DNA of 64,000 nucleotides from a bacterium (GCA_030430075.1 JAUIGN010000006.1:124001-188000); one strand, 5' to 3'; counted from the stretch's first letter, positions 56,001 through 64,000 are shown. Made by a program: numbers and translations. The notes: a model not told the origin generated them from the sequence alone.

Positions 56001-56419
56001 AACGGAACGCGGACCCAAGAGCGTGTGTCGGCGTCCTCGTAGTCGCGGAAGCGGATGTTGAACTGAACGGTGAACTGCGCTTCGTCGGCGTTCGCGCTGC
56101 CCGTGAAGCGAATGTCGCCCTGAAACGTGTAAACTTCCGGGGCGGCCGCCATCGGGATCAGCTCTTTCTCGAGCAGCCGCAGCCGTGTGTACTCTTCCAC
56201 GGTGAGGTCGGCTACGGGGACCAACTCACCCGACTCGCCGCGTAACCAGAAAATCTCCAAATCGGACTCGACGACCACGTCCCGCGTCGGCGCCGGGTCG
56301 GCAGCGGAGTCCCCGGACGAGGCCGGTTGGGACTGGCCAAGCGCAGCGGTTGCCGCCACCAACCAAATGGTGGCAAACGAACCGAACACCTGATGGCGCG
56401 TACGCAAGCCGGCATCCAT
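53045..56419 (-). CDS. Large exported beta-rich membrane protein, partner of the 2317-residue protein
   Basis: Predicted 1124 residues from MDAGLRTRHQVFGSFATIWL, a signal peptide, cleaved perhaps after LGQ. Repeated beta-rich segments (VYTFQGDIRFTGSANADEAQ, QFNIRFRDYEDADTRSWVRV) continue to residue 1000, followed by two or three membrane helices (SAFSLAVLVVGLGLIYFRWA, LLVAGVVVISVGVAF) and a basic cytoplasmic tail. No domain is recognised. Its stop overlaps the start of the giant gene, so the two form an operon. The role is unknown; a two-part envelope complex is a guess. Confidence 0.75.
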   Translation of the reverse strand: MDAGLRTRHQVFGSFATIWLVAATAALGQSQPASSGDSAADPAPTRDVVVESDLEIFWLRGESGELVPVADLTVEEYTRLRLLEKELIPMAAAPEVYTFQGDIRFTGSANADEAQFTVQFNIRFRDYEDADTRSWVRVPLRLNQTILMPGAKYVGPGDFFITYEKQGDGYVAWLRAGPKSMHAITLTIKLPVVRAAGRLRVAMLTPPRPTQIQLEVPGTKLDVTTNNIEENILTSRPLSNEKTRIAVENVGGPIEITWRKKNQTAPVLEATADTRATINGQQIDYETNLRVRSFGAPIRTFDVRLPADAFLIPEPTPGVNVEVIAEPQRKGRILRVSRNDGKEETALEVSLKAFSISTDKLLVGQRELAGFEVLGAVKQTGTLELAVVGDWTVDWFAGSYVRQVTVAEPQRLTGAVASFEYDRQPYSLKVEVRERESRIRVTPTYSIFVEETQIRLVGNLKYTASGTRIREILLQAEGWEIDRVLPTEAVGENISLAKTTPLTIPLASNGKPTAEDIEIRIEAHQPIAVDDKSFNVVLPRTVNGVTAPAAVVVYPADNIDLRLRGDEIKGLIAESLPAGLAESANQHPPLYYVEEPSDAGAIFAGEFDVRSRVVAANMANTLTFDVDRLNVEQNFELDISYEPLRQLRFLLPEELVPGDQAHFFELTTEGPVSTEGGPRERALPILGIMPDAASGQVEVTIDLLEARITPCTITTRFSVPFSTDAEDQPQAVQLIRIAADPAITLGTSKLRLVASDEIDLELVSEGWAPLVDDFLNASSREQLFQTSDEVEAVSVSARLVETPQQGATVVEKFWLQTFHSPSIRQDRACFQVRTRAAQLQVQLPDGATLTDVSVAGMKQPAVGSSPQGLVSVPLAPRDVPELQTIELWYEFAAFDAPLARLPVAPPVLVGVPRARRSYWQLVLPRYDHLVLPPRNLTPEYVWRWNLHHWGRKSNRRQADLEAMLGATQQWSLPETSANVYLFTSVGPMQPVEFITASRSFLTSAFSLAVLVVGLGLIYFRWARHPTALLVAGVVVISVGVAFPEPTIICVQAASLGILFVLLAQRLHRNAVRRRRAGRPSGGSSISLIDSKQSFIVQTPSEGNSHTTTTLAPANYQVPIVEPKP

Positions 56420-56561
56420 GGGGCAGCACGTCGATTGACGAAACGAGGGAAAAAGAAGAGCACTCTGGTCCCCTTCTAGTCTATACGGACCGCAGCCAAG
56501 TTTGTAGCTTTTCCCCGTCGAATCCCCCACGGTCTGCAGTGAATACGTGGTTTGCCGAACC

Positions 56562-57356
56562 TTAACCGTGCAGGCGCGACGTGACCAGCGCCTCCAGCTG
56601 GTGATGGAGTTCTCCCGTTGCGGAAGTGAGCAGGCCCGGCTCACCAAGCCGAAACGGCCCCCCGCGGGAGCCGGACACATGGCCGCCCGCTTCCTGCACC
56701 AGCAGCACCCCGGCAGCAACGTCCCAGATCTTGGTGCTGGTCGCCCAGTAACCGTCCAGGCGGCCGGCCGCCAGATAGGCGAGATTCAACGCGGCGGACC
56801 CGAGACGTCGGATCGCCTGGCTGGCCACGGCGAGGTCGAGGAAGGTCTGCAGTTCTTCCGCATCGCGGCCCACCTGGGGCGGGAGGCTGACGGCAACCAG
56901 GGCCTCCTCGATTGCAGTACAGGAACTGACCTCGATCCGCTTGCCGTTGAGAAACGCGCCCCCTCCGGACGTCGCCGTGAAGCATTCGTCCGTCGCCGGA
57001 TCGTAGACGACACCGACCACTAATTCGTCGTCACGCCGCAGCGCGAGCGAAACGCAGTACCCGGGCAACTGGTGGACATAGTTGGTGGTTCCGTCGAGCG
57101 GGTCGCAGATCCAGCAATACTCGTGCTGCCGCGCCTGGTGTTCGGGCGTGCCCTGCCCGTCCTCTTCACCAACGAAATGATGGTTCGGAAAGGCGTCCCG
57201 GATCGTCGCTTGAACGACCTCCTGTGCCGCCAGATCCGCCTCGGTAACCAGATCTTTCGGGCCCTTTTCCCGGGCGTTGATCTTGCCTCGCCAATCCAGG
57301 AGAACCTGACCACCCGCACGGGCCGCGACTTCACAGACTTTGAGGAATTCGTTCAT
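56562..57356 (-). CDS. Inositol monophosphatase family protein
   Basis: Predicted 264 residues starting MNEFLKVCEVAARAGGQVLL. The metal-binding motifs of the family are clear: FVGEEDGQG (Glu-Glu), WICDPLDGTTNYVHQLPGYC (DPLDGT) and IWDVAAGVLLVQEAGGHVSG near the end. Members act on inositol phosphate, fructose bisphosphate or 3'-phosphoadenosine phosphates; the specific substrate cannot be read here. It is upstream of the giant genes on the same strand (142 bases) and divergent from the hypothetical at 57724. Confidence 0.93.
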   Translation of the reverse strand: MNEFLKVCEVAARAGGQVLLDWRGKINAREKGPKDLVTEADLAAQEVVQATIRDAFPNHHFVGEEDGQGTPEHQARQHEYCWICDPLDGTTNYVHQLPGYCVSLALRRDDELVVGVVYDPATDECFTATSGGGAFLNGKRIEVSSCTAIEEALVAVSLPPQVGRDAEELQTFLDLAVASQAIRRLGSAALNLAYLAAGRLDGYWATSTKIWDVAAGVLLVQEAGGHVSGSRGGPFRLGEPGLLTSATGELHHQLEALVTSRLHG

Positions 57357-57723
57357 CGTATCGCTCCGTGGGGTACCTTGTGCCGGGACGGTGCCGCCAG
57401 CGGCCGGCCCGTCGATCCGCCCAGCTACCGTTTTCACGAAATCTCTCCCGTTCGCCAAGTGGCGCCGACCAGGCGCGTCGGTGTTTTTGGCGAAAATGCT
57501 GGACTCATCATGTGAAACTGGTATGATCGATTGAAGAACATGAGTCACTCCCAGATCGAGGTCCAGTCGTCAATTTGCCTGCCTGATAGGTACGTTTCTA
57601 TTCTGCCTAAATGGCGATGATGGCCTCTTCTCTGTTCCGGCCCCGCCGTTCGCTTACCGCGAGCGGCGGGGTTTTTTGATCCCCTGGTTTCCTCAATCAC
57701 TTGTGTAGGTCAGAGCCGCTACC
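57357..57723. other. Divergent intergenic region with an orphan terminator
   Basis: 367 bases between divergent genes. A strong plus-strand terminator sits at 57641-57677, where no plus-strand gene ends. A weak promoter-like pair (TTGCCT at 57575, TATTCT at 57599, 18 bases apart) lies upstream. This would give a short RNA of about 70 bases or an attenuated leader for the 57724 gene. Confidence 0.6.
57641..57677 (+). terminator. Rho-independent terminator in the 5' leader of the 57724 gene
   Basis: A 13-bp stem with one G-T pair (arms 57641-57653 and 57659-57671), loop TTACC, then TTTTTT. It faces plus strand only; on the minus strand no T run follows. It lies 46 bases before the ATG of the next gene. 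Confidence 0.85.
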
Positions 57724-58473
57724 ATGCCCAACGACCCGCCCTCTTGGCAGCTCGAAGGAACCATCGCTCGCCTCGAATCCGGCCTGCTCGAGGCGACCAT
57801 TGATGTGCAACGCCCCGACCTGGGTCTGCAATCCGTCGTGTCGCTCCTCAGCGGCAAGCCCGTTCGCGTCAAGTCGGCTCGACTGCTGGGCCTGCAAGCG
57901 GGAGACCCCTGCGATGCGGCCGTGGTGATCCAGGATGCCTACACGCGCGGTCGCGATGTTATCGTAACGTTCCACCCGGCCGCGTTACCCGCAGTTGCCC
58001 TGCAGGTCTATTGGCGCGCCGTGGGTGATGACGCTCGCGCCGTCGCCGGGGTCGAGGCCATTGTCTCCGCCCAGACCGAGTTGCTCGATAGCGACCCCAC
58101 GTCGACGGTGTCGAGCTGCCTGCCACCGGGGGAGACCTTTCTGTTGACGGGGGACGAGATGCCGTCACTTCGGCCGCTTGCCGTTGACACGGCGGAGCCG
58201 ATCCGTGCCACGGGCGGTATTCTCGTCCGCTGCGGCGGGACCGATTTCAGTCTCCTGGAGATGGTCCATGCGTCTGACGATCGTGGCTGGACAATCCAAC
58301 GCAGTGGCTCGATGCTGGCGACACGCTACCGCGTCCTGACCGAGCGGCTGGAGAAAGGGGTGATCCGTCGCAGTCGCCTCCGCACCATGGTGCTGCCGCG
58401 CGACAACGATCGCGAGGTGGCCCTGGAGCTCTACCGCGACTTCGTCGATTCTCCTGCTCCGCTGACGACCTGA
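57724..58473 (+). CDS. Hypothetical protein
   Basis: Predicted 249 residues starting MPNDPPSWQLEGTIARLESG. No recognised domain. There is no signal peptide or membrane helix, so it is probably cytoplasmic. Composition is even, with beta-type segments (LLEATIDVQRP, DVIVTFHP, RYRVLTERLEKGVIRRSRLR). Its leader contains a strong terminator, which hints at regulation by attenuation. It converges with the kinase gene downstream. Confidence 0.75.
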   Translation: MPNDPPSWQLEGTIARLESGLLEATIDVQRPDLGLQSVVSLLSGKPVRVKSARLLGLQAGDPCDAAVVIQDAYTRGRDVIVTFHPAALPAVALQVYWRAVGDDARAVAGVEAIVSAQTELLDSDPTSTVSSCLPPGETFLLTGDEMPSLRPLAVDTAEPIRATGGILVRCGGTDFSLLEMVHASDDRGWTIQRSGSMLATRYRVLTERLEKGVIRRSRLRTMVLPRDNDREVALELYRDFVDSPAPLTT

Positions 58474-58547
58474 GGCAGTGATCCCCAACGTCGTCGTGGC
58501 GGCGGGATTGGCGGCAGCCAGTCACCGGGCGCTCGCTATTCGGACCA

Positions 58548-60212
58548 TCATGCGTCGTCAAGTCGTTTGAGCTGATAACGCGCGTACTCGACGCAGCGCT
58601 GAGTCTCTTCGTTAGTCGCCGCTGACTCATGTTCGCGGAGCAACTTCAGAAAGGCATCCCTCGCCGCACGCGGCTTCGCCACTCGATCCTTCATCGCTTG
58701 CACATACGTGGTTTGGGCCGCCGAAAGGGTTTCTTTTCGGGCTCGCCGCGCCAAGTTGGAAAAGTGACGCTCGGAGTGGATTTCGAGCTGAAACGCCTGG
58801 ACTTCTGTGGCCCGAGGATCCTCCGGAAACCGGTCCAGGAATTCCTCGATTGGCTTCCGCGCGTCTTCCACCGAGGTGGAGGCGGCGGTCCGGACGATGT
58901 CCGCGTATAGTTGGTCGGCCGTTTTCGGTCGCAGGCCCCAGGCGACGGCGGCGACGACCACGACCAGGCTGACGGCCAGCAGGATCACCTTGGTGACTTC
59001 CCACCACCTGGCTGCCGGGGACCCGGTTTCTTGTTGCTTGCGGCGCTGTTCCGCTTCGATGGTCGTGAAGCGGTTGACCGGGTCCTTGGTCTCCACCACG
59101 GTTTTTTTGGATTGGCTGACCCGCTCGGCCACGCCCTCACTTGCCGGTCCTGCATCCGCGGCCCCCTCAGAGACCATCTGCCCTGTCGGGTCATTTCCGG
59201 AGAGATCGTCGCCGGTGGCCACGGTTGCCTCATTCCACGAAGCGCTGCGCGCTCCCCCCCCCCGACTCGCCGGCTCGTTGACGGCAGTCGGATTGAGTTC
59301 CGTGTTCGGGCTCTGCTGCGAATTGGAGATCCGCGTGGCTTGTTCGTCGGAGATTGGTGGCGAGGCTGGCGCCGGCACGGCCGGTTGTTGAAGATTGGCC
59401 AGGCCGTGCTTCATCGCCTTGAGCCGGTTTGCCAGGACCAGCGCGGTCGCCACGCGGTCTTCCGGCGTCTTGGAGAGCAACTGATCAATGATCTGCTCAA
59501 GCTCGGCAGGAACCTGCGGGTTGTAGCGGCGGACGGACGGCGCCGGTTCGTAACGCAACTTGTGAACGACTTGCGGCAGCGAAGCACCGGCGAATGGCGG
59601 TCGACGTGCGAGCAGCGTGAACATCACCGTTCCCAGGCTGTACAGGTCTGAACGATAGGTGACGCCGCGCCCCTCCGCCTGCTCGGGCGACATGAAGTCG
59701 GCGGTCCCGACGACGCTCCCGGCCGCCGTCAGGTCGGTGGCGCCAAACAGCTTGGCGATCCCGAAGTCGGTCAACTTGATCTGGTTGTCGGGCGTCCGCA
59801 GCAGGTTGGCAGGTTTCAAGTCGCGATGGATGACACCGTGGTCGTGCGCGTGTTTGAGCGCCTGGCAGATCTGGATCGCGATTTCGGTCGTCTCTTCCCA
59901 GTCATAGTGATGACCGGCTTGCAACTCTTCCTGCAAGCTCTTCCCGTCGACCAGTTCCATGACGTAGAACAACTGGCCGTCCTGTTCGCCATCGCCGTAC
60001 AGTTGCACGATGTTCGGATGACGCAACTGCTTGAGGGTTTCGATTTCCGAGAGGAATCGGCTGCGAAAGCCGGCGTTCTCCGCAAAGGCTGCGGCCAGAA
60101 TCTTGATCGCGGCGGTTTCTCCGCTCTCCTCGTTGACACCGGCATAGACGGCGCCCATTCCGCCACGACCGATCTGCCTGTCGAGTCGGTACGGGCCCAG
60201 TTGTTTGAGCAT
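58548..60212 (-). CDS. Membrane Ser/Thr protein kinase
   Basis: Predicted 554 residues. Kinase domain at the N-terminus: GRGGMGAVY (15-23), AAIKI (Lys37), HRDLKPANLL (129-138), DFG (149-151), SPEQ and DLYSLGTVMFTLL. A Pro/Ser-rich linker and one membrane helix (about 403-425, VILLAVSLVVVVAAVAWGLR) follow, then a C-terminal helical domain with many Glu/Arg. Downstream of the J-like protein gene by 17 bases, so they are co-transcribed. The external part may sense a signal or bind that partner. Confidence 0.93.
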   Translation of the reverse strand: MLKQLGPYRLDRQIGRGGMGAVYAGVNEESGETAAIKILAAAFAENAGFRSRFLSEIETLKQLRHPNIVQLYGDGEQDGQLFYVMELVDGKSLQEELQAGHHYDWEETTEIAIQICQALKHAHDHGVIHRDLKPANLLRTPDNQIKLTDFGIAKLFGATDLTAAGSVVGTADFMSPEQAEGRGVTYRSDLYSLGTVMFTLLARRPPFAGASLPQVVHKLRYEPAPSVRRYNPQVPAELEQIIDQLLSKTPEDRVATALVLANRLKAMKHGLANLQQPAVPAPASPPISDEQATRISNSQQSPNTELNPTAVNEPASRGGGARSASWNEATVATGDDLSGNDPTGQMVSEGAADAGPASEGVAERVSQSKKTVVETKDPVNRFTTIEAEQRRKQQETGSPAARWWEVTKVILLAVSLVVVVAAVAWGLRPKTADQLYADIVRTAASTSVEDARKPIEEFLDRFPEDPRATEVQAFQLEIHSERHFSNLARRARKETLSAAQTTYVQAMKDRVAKPRAARDAFLKLLREHESAATNEETQRCVEYARYQLKRLDDA

Positions 60213-60229
60213 GATGCGAGTCTGCCGGT

Positions 60230-62737
60230 TTATCGTTCCTGAAAGTCCTGCAAGAGGTCGTAGTCATCGTCAATGACGTTGACCATGTCCGCCAAATCGG
60301 GATCTCCCGCCGCCGACTCTTCGTACCAGGTGCGTGCCTTGGCAAGCGAGCGGTCATTGGAGTTCTTGCTCACGACCACAAAGCCGGCCTGGATCGCCTT
60401 CGTCGCTGGATCGTCAGCAGGCAGCCGGGTCTGCAGCAGGGCGACCGCCAGACCCAAGGGCAGATTGTTTAACGGGTAGCTCTTCTTCAATCCGGCAACT
60501 TCCACGCCAAGCGTTTCCGGGCTGACCCGGGCCACGGTCAACTCCGTGCTGCTGCCAACCTGGATGGTGTCTCCGGCTTTCAGCCCGGAGACGGCCTCCT
60601 GGAGCGCCTGGTCAAAAGCGGTCACCTGTTCTGCCAGTTGCTCCAATCGCCACACCATCTGTTGGTGGGCGCTCGTCTTGGCCACCGCCCTGGCTGCCTC
60701 CAGGTTGTCCGTTACCCCCTTTTCATTGCGGGCGGCAATCGCCTTCCTGGCCTTGCCGAGCACGGATGCCAGTTGCTTGACTTCGTCGCGCGTCGGCTGC
60801 ACGTCAGGTTCCGTGCTGGCCGGCGGGGGCGTCATCGCCGCCGGCGCCTCCGCGCCGGCGACCAGGTTGTAATTGTCCGTCATCACATCGGCCAGATCTG
60901 CCACATCGGGCAGGGTGGCGGCTGCCTCGGCAAACCAATCGCGAGCCTTGGCCTTGGCCTTCGCGTCTGCCAGCGGGCTGGTGAGCACGAATGACGCTTT
61001 GTGGGCGATCGTGCTGGCGTCGGTTGGGGATACCGCCTGATGCGCCAGGACGACCGCTAATCCCAACGGAAGTTCGGATGTCATGTAGCGCCGATTCATG
61101 CCGTTGACGCGCAACACGATCAAGTCCGGTGATGTTTCGACAATTCCAATTGCGCTGTTTTCAAGCTGGAGTGATTCGCCTGCCTGAAGCTTGCTGACGC
61201 CGTCGATGATCGCCTCGTGAAAACCGGCGGCATAACCCAGCAGCAAGCGAAGATTTTCCAGCTTCTCCCGGTCGGCAGCGCGCATCACCGGCGGTTCAGC
61301 TTCCTCCAGAAGTTCTTCCGCTTTCCCAAAATCGTGTTGCGCCAGCGCCATCCGTGCCGACTTCAACCGCGTCCCAAGCTGAACCAGCTCTTCGCGAGAC
61401 GGTTGTGGAGGCATTGGGGCCGGCGGTTCGGGAGCTGGTCCTGGCGGCTCGTTCGGCTGTGTCCCGGGCTCCGGCATGGACGCCGGGTCAGACGTTGCCC
61501 CGGAATCCGGTTGCGGCGTCCCGTGGTCCGGCCGTTCGGCGTCCATGGAAGGGTCATCCGTGTCCGCGCCGCCAAAGTCCGGGAAGTCGGTATCCGCCGC
61601 ACCCGGTCCAGGTACCCCGGTGACCGCCCGCGTGTCGTCCCAGCCCGGTTCGGCGGAAGGCTGTTGGCTTCCCAGGGCGTCGGCGACCTGGTTGCCAGAC
61701 AGGCTGCCCGGATTGGGAGCACCTGTCGTGGCGGTCGTTTGGGTTGCGGCGGCGGCCGGTTGCTGGTGCGAATGTGCGACCTCAGGCCCCGGAGACTGAT
61801 CCTTGAGAAAGACATACAGCCCACCCGCGGCGAGCACCGCCAGCCCGACGCCGACGCCCACGTAGATGGGCATCGCACTGCTCGATCGGGACCGGCTGCG
61901 GACGTTTTTGGGGCGCTTGGGGGCAACCTGGAGCGGTGCAGCAACCGTCGTATTCCCCGGTGCGGGAGCGACGGCGGGCGGTGAGCTGGCAGCGGATGGG
62001 GTCGACGGCCCGGTCGGCGACGCAACGGGTTCGTTCAGCGGGGGCACGGCCTCCGCAGCCGGCTGGGCCGGCGCCGCGACCGGATGGGCGACCGGAACCG
62101 GTGCGGGTTGAAATCCGGGGACCGCGGCCATCGGGTCGGCCTGGGATGCGACGTTGGAGAAACCGGGGATCGGGGCGCTTTCCAGGTCTGCACTCGCCAG
62201 CGGCACGGGAATGGACGATGGGGCGGGGACGCTGGAGAGATCCAGGGGCGCCATGGGGTCGACAAGCGGCGCCGGAACAGGGGTAGAACTTGGCTGCGGA
62301 AAACCGGGAATCACTTCGTCATCCTGGCTTGGGCCGGTCAGCGGGTTCTCTGGCTGAGCGGAATTCGGTCCCGATGCCGGCTCGCCCGGCGAAGGGCCGC
62401 CTTCGGTTGGAGGCGCCGGCCACGGGGTGACCTTTGACGGGCTCGGTCCGCTACCGTCCGCCGCCCGGCGCAACTGCTGGTCGTAGGCCTCGCGGGATCC
62501 GTCGTTTGTCAGGCACTGCTTGGCGGCGGCAATTTCGTCCAGCAACTGAGCCCAGGCTTGGGAATGTTCGCCCGGCCGTTGCCCGCGCACATGGGCCAAT
62601 TTGCGGTCGGCCGCCTCCTTGATCCGGGCCGCATTCGACTCGAACGGTTCCAGACCCAGCAATCGGTAATGATCCGGCGGCGCGCTGGAGGCATCCAGGC
62701 CCAGCCACTTGCGATACGGGTCGAATCCTGTGCTCAC
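60230..62737 (-). CDS. J-like/membrane protein with duplicated C-terminal module
   Basis: Predicted 835 residues from GTG; GAGGGCC lies upstream. The N-terminus (FDPYRKWLGLDASSAPPDHY, RLLGLEPFESNAARIKEAAD) resembles a planctomycete DnaJ-like domain found before kinases and membrane helices. A Pro/Ala-rich linker, one membrane helix (about 289-312, MPIYVGVGVGLAVLAAGGLY) and another linker follow. The C-terminal 370 residues contain two copies of a module of about 185 residues, each ending in a segment like LPLGLAVVLAHQ ... DLADVMTDNYNL or LPLGLAVALLQT ... DLADMVNVIDDDYDL. Function unknown; it is co-transcribed with the kinase. Confidence 0.8.
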   Translation of the reverse strand: MSTGFDPYRKWLGLDASSAPPDHYRLLGLEPFESNAARIKEAADRKLAHVRGQRPGEHSQAWAQLLDEIAAAKQCLTNDGSREAYDQQLRRAADGSGPSPSKVTPWPAPPTEGGPSPGEPASGPNSAQPENPLTGPSQDDEVIPGFPQPSSTPVPAPLVDPMAPLDLSSVPAPSSIPVPLASADLESAPIPGFSNVASQADPMAAVPGFQPAPVPVAHPVAAPAQPAAEAVPPLNEPVASPTGPSTPSAASSPPAVAPAPGNTTVAAPLQVAPKRPKNVRSRSRSSSAMPIYVGVGVGLAVLAAGGLYVFLKDQSPGPEVAHSHQQPAAAATQTTATTGAPNPGSLSGNQVADALGSQQPSAEPGWDDTRAVTGVPGPGAADTDFPDFGGADTDDPSMDAERPDHGTPQPDSGATSDPASMPEPGTQPNEPPGPAPEPPAPMPPQPSREELVQLGTRLKSARMALAQHDFGKAEELLEEAEPPVMRAADREKLENLRLLLGYAAGFHEAIIDGVSKLQAGESLQLENSAIGIVETSPDLIVLRVNGMNRRYMTSELPLGLAVVLAHQAVSPTDASTIAHKASFVLTSPLADAKAKAKARDWFAEAAATLPDVADLADVMTDNYNLVAGAEAPAAMTPPPASTEPDVQPTRDEVKQLASVLGKARKAIAARNEKGVTDNLEAARAVAKTSAHQQMVWRLEQLAEQVTAFDQALQEAVSGLKAGDTIQVGSSTELTVARVSPETLGVEVAGLKKSYPLNNLPLGLAVALLQTRLPADDPATKAIQAGFVVVSKNSNDRSLAKARTWYEESAAGDPDLADMVNVIDDDYDLLQDFQER

Positions 62738-63052
62738 GGGGTGGCCCTCGTTGCCATGCGTGGGAAGACGATGCCGGACGCGTTGTCCGCGGTGCGCGAA
62801 CGACACGCGTTGAACCCTTGATTTTAGACTCAAACTGTATATGCGGCAAGCTTTTACGTTGATCGGTTAAGGTCCGGTCGGGCGTTCCGATGGATTGCGG
62901 GCCACGCCCCGCGGTCCGCGGTGGATGCGCGCGATCTCGCCGGCAAGCCTGTGGCGCCAAGGTCGTTCATTTTGCCTCGATTCGTACCGGTCGGCGGGCG
63001 TGAACCGCCGGTTGCGAGCGTTCGCCGGCCTTAGGTCGGAGGCACCGGCCCG
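62738..63052. other. Intergenic region, 315 bp
   Basis: Between the J-like gene start and the acyl-CoA synthetase stop, both on the minus strand. It should hold the promoter of the J-like/kinase operon. TTGATCGG near 62860 and other AT-rich spots are the only promoter-like signs; no gene is seen. Confidence 0.4.
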
Positions 63053-64000
63053 CTACCCTTCCTGCCCATTCGACGGAGCCGGACGGCCGTACATCGCCTC
63101 AATCTGCGTCGCGTAATTTTGGTTGATCACGTTGCGGCGGAGACTCAGCTTGGGCGTCATTTCTCCCGAATCGATCGTGAATTCGTTCGCCAGCAGCGTA
63201 AATCGGCGGACCTGTTCATATTCGGAGACCTTGCCGAGTTGCGTACGAATCCGCTGCTCGAAGATCGCCCGGATCTGCGGATCTTCCAGCGGCGGCGGCG
63301 AGTCAGTTGGCCACGCGTTTTCTGCCAGGAAGTCGCGCAACCCGTCCAGGTTGGGCACGATCAACGCCGTCAGGTAGTTGCGGTCATCGCCGATCACCAT
63401 CGCCTGGGCCATGAGCGGATCTTCGGTCAGCAGGGACTCGAGGTAGACCGGAGCGATGTTTTTTCCGCCGGTCGTCACAATGACTTCCTTCTTGCGACCC
63501 CGGATGAAGAGAAAGCCGTCGTCGTCAAGGTGACCGTAGTCGCCCGTGTAGAACCAGCCGTCGCGAATGACCTCGGAGGTGGCCGCCGGATCGAGATAGT
63601 ACCCGGGCATGACGTGCGGACCTCGGGTCAGGATCTCGTCATCGGCCGCGATTCGAATTTCGACATCCTGGATGGGCTTGCCCGACGCGCCGCGGCGCAC
63701 GTGTTCCAGGCTGGAGACACTGATGACCGGCGACGTCTCGGTCAGCCCGTAGCCCTGCAGGATGGGAACGTTCTGCGCGAGGAAGTAATCGAAGAGATGA
63801 TCGGGCAAGGCGGCGCCGCCCGAACAGAAGTACTTGAGCCTGCCGCCGAACAACGTCTGTACGGCGGCAGGCTGGGCCGCAGTCCCCATCGCTTCCAGCG
63901 CCCGGCGGACTTTGTCGAAAAAGTAGGGAACCCCGTTTAATGTGGTCGGCCGCAACGTTTGGCAGTCGGCGATCACCGATTCCCGCGACTGGGCAAGTCC
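63053..64000 (-). CDS. Long-chain acyl-CoA synthetase (AMP-binding), partial
   Basis: The 3' part of a gene running off the right edge; 315 codons are visible and the frame is open to the edge. AMP-binding motifs: QGYGLTETSPVISVS, GWFYTGDYGHLDDDGFLFIR, then GRKKEVIVTTGGKNIAPVYL. The start of the visible part (TLRPTTLNGVPYFFDKVRRA) matches the FadD15/long-chain synthetase group. It activates fatty acids to acyl-CoA at the membrane. The N-terminal half with the first ATP motif is outside this window. Confidence 0.93.
   Translation of the reverse strand, partial: GLAQSRESVIADCQTLRPTTLNGVPYFFDKVRRALEAMGTAAQPAAVQTLFGGRLKYFCSGGAALPDHLFDYFLAQNVPILQGYGLTETSPVISVSSLEHVRRGASGKPIQDVEIRIAADDEILTRGPHVMPGYYLDPAATSEVIRDGWFYTGDYGHLDDDGFLFIRGRKKEVIVTTGGKNIAPVYLESLLTEDPLMAQAMVIGDDRNYLTALIVPNLDGLRDFLAENAWPTDSPPPLEDPQIRAIFEQRIRTQLGKVSEYEQVRRFTLLANEFTIDSGEMTPKLSLRRNVINQNYATQIEAMYGRPAPSNGQEG

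Noticed and set aside
57606..57680. 22-codon open frame ending in the terminator's T run
   Set aside because: It begins at ATGGCGATGATG without a ribosome binding site, and its end is formed by the terminator itself; probably chance.

Overview
The window looks like a chromosome segment of a planctomycete (order Pirellulales or a close relative). The evidence is a high-GC genome with many families typical of that group: a DUF1549/DUF1553 cytochrome-type protein next to a DUF1501 protein, a DUF1080 protein next to a Tat-exported Gfo/Idh/MocA oxidoreductase, a YTV-type cysteine-rich wall protein, ECF sigma factors overlapping Ser/Thr kinase genes, and archaeal-like tetrahydromethanopterin C1 genes. 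No phage, insertion sequence, CRISPR array or rRNA operon was seen. Gene assignments come from reading motifs and architecture; no database search was run.

Layout. 1-12.5 kb: a truncated exported protein and a tandem trypsin-like protease, two divergent ECF sigma factors, a kinase whose gene overlaps the second sigma gene, the PSCyt/DUF1501 pair and a small exported protein of atypical composition. 12.5-19.7 kb (minus strand): a small helical protein, an ECF sigma factor and, overlapping it, a 2049-residue protein that joins a Ser/Thr kinase, a STAND-like P-loop NTPase, a membrane segment, repeats and an FGE-sulfatase-like domain. 19.9-25.6 kb: the oxidoreductase/DUF1080 operon, an SHD1 protein and the YTV protein with its own terminator. 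25.6-28.2 kb: a repeat-rich gene desert, a pseudopilin-like protein, Rex and tRNA-Gln.

28.5-36.1 kb is a housekeeping block: short GlmU-like nucleotidyltransferase, prs, a lone groES (opposite strand), rplY, pth, rpsF, ssb, rplI, dnaB; rpsR (S18), often found between ssb and rplI, is missing. 36.4-39.7 kb holds an Omp85/BamA system that seems to be split into a five-POTRA protein and a separate beta-barrel protein with a lipobox. 40-45.6 kb: a zinc-ribbon membrane protein, mtdB-like and fae genes for formaldehyde oxidation, an ATP-grasp enzyme, an acyltransferase and RimI. 46-57.4 kb (minus): two overlapping genes for giant exported membrane proteins (2317 and 1124 residues) that look related, preceded by an inositol monophosphatase. 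57.6-64 kb: an orphan rho-independent terminator in a leader region, a conserved-looking hypothetical gene, a kinase with a J-like/duplicated partner protein, and the 3' part of a long-chain acyl-CoA synthetase gene.

Intergenic regions carry several dispersed repeat families: a GTCATGC/GCATGAC hairpin with a fixed flank (three full sites), a 23-bp tandem unit found at two places, a GGGCGTT(A/C)GCCC hairpin element (two sites), a 20-bp repeat found five times near 26 kb, and 16- and 17-bp tandem arrays. The most unusual coding systems are the split Omp85 pair, the ECF/kinase-STAND-FGE module and the giant membrane protein pair.
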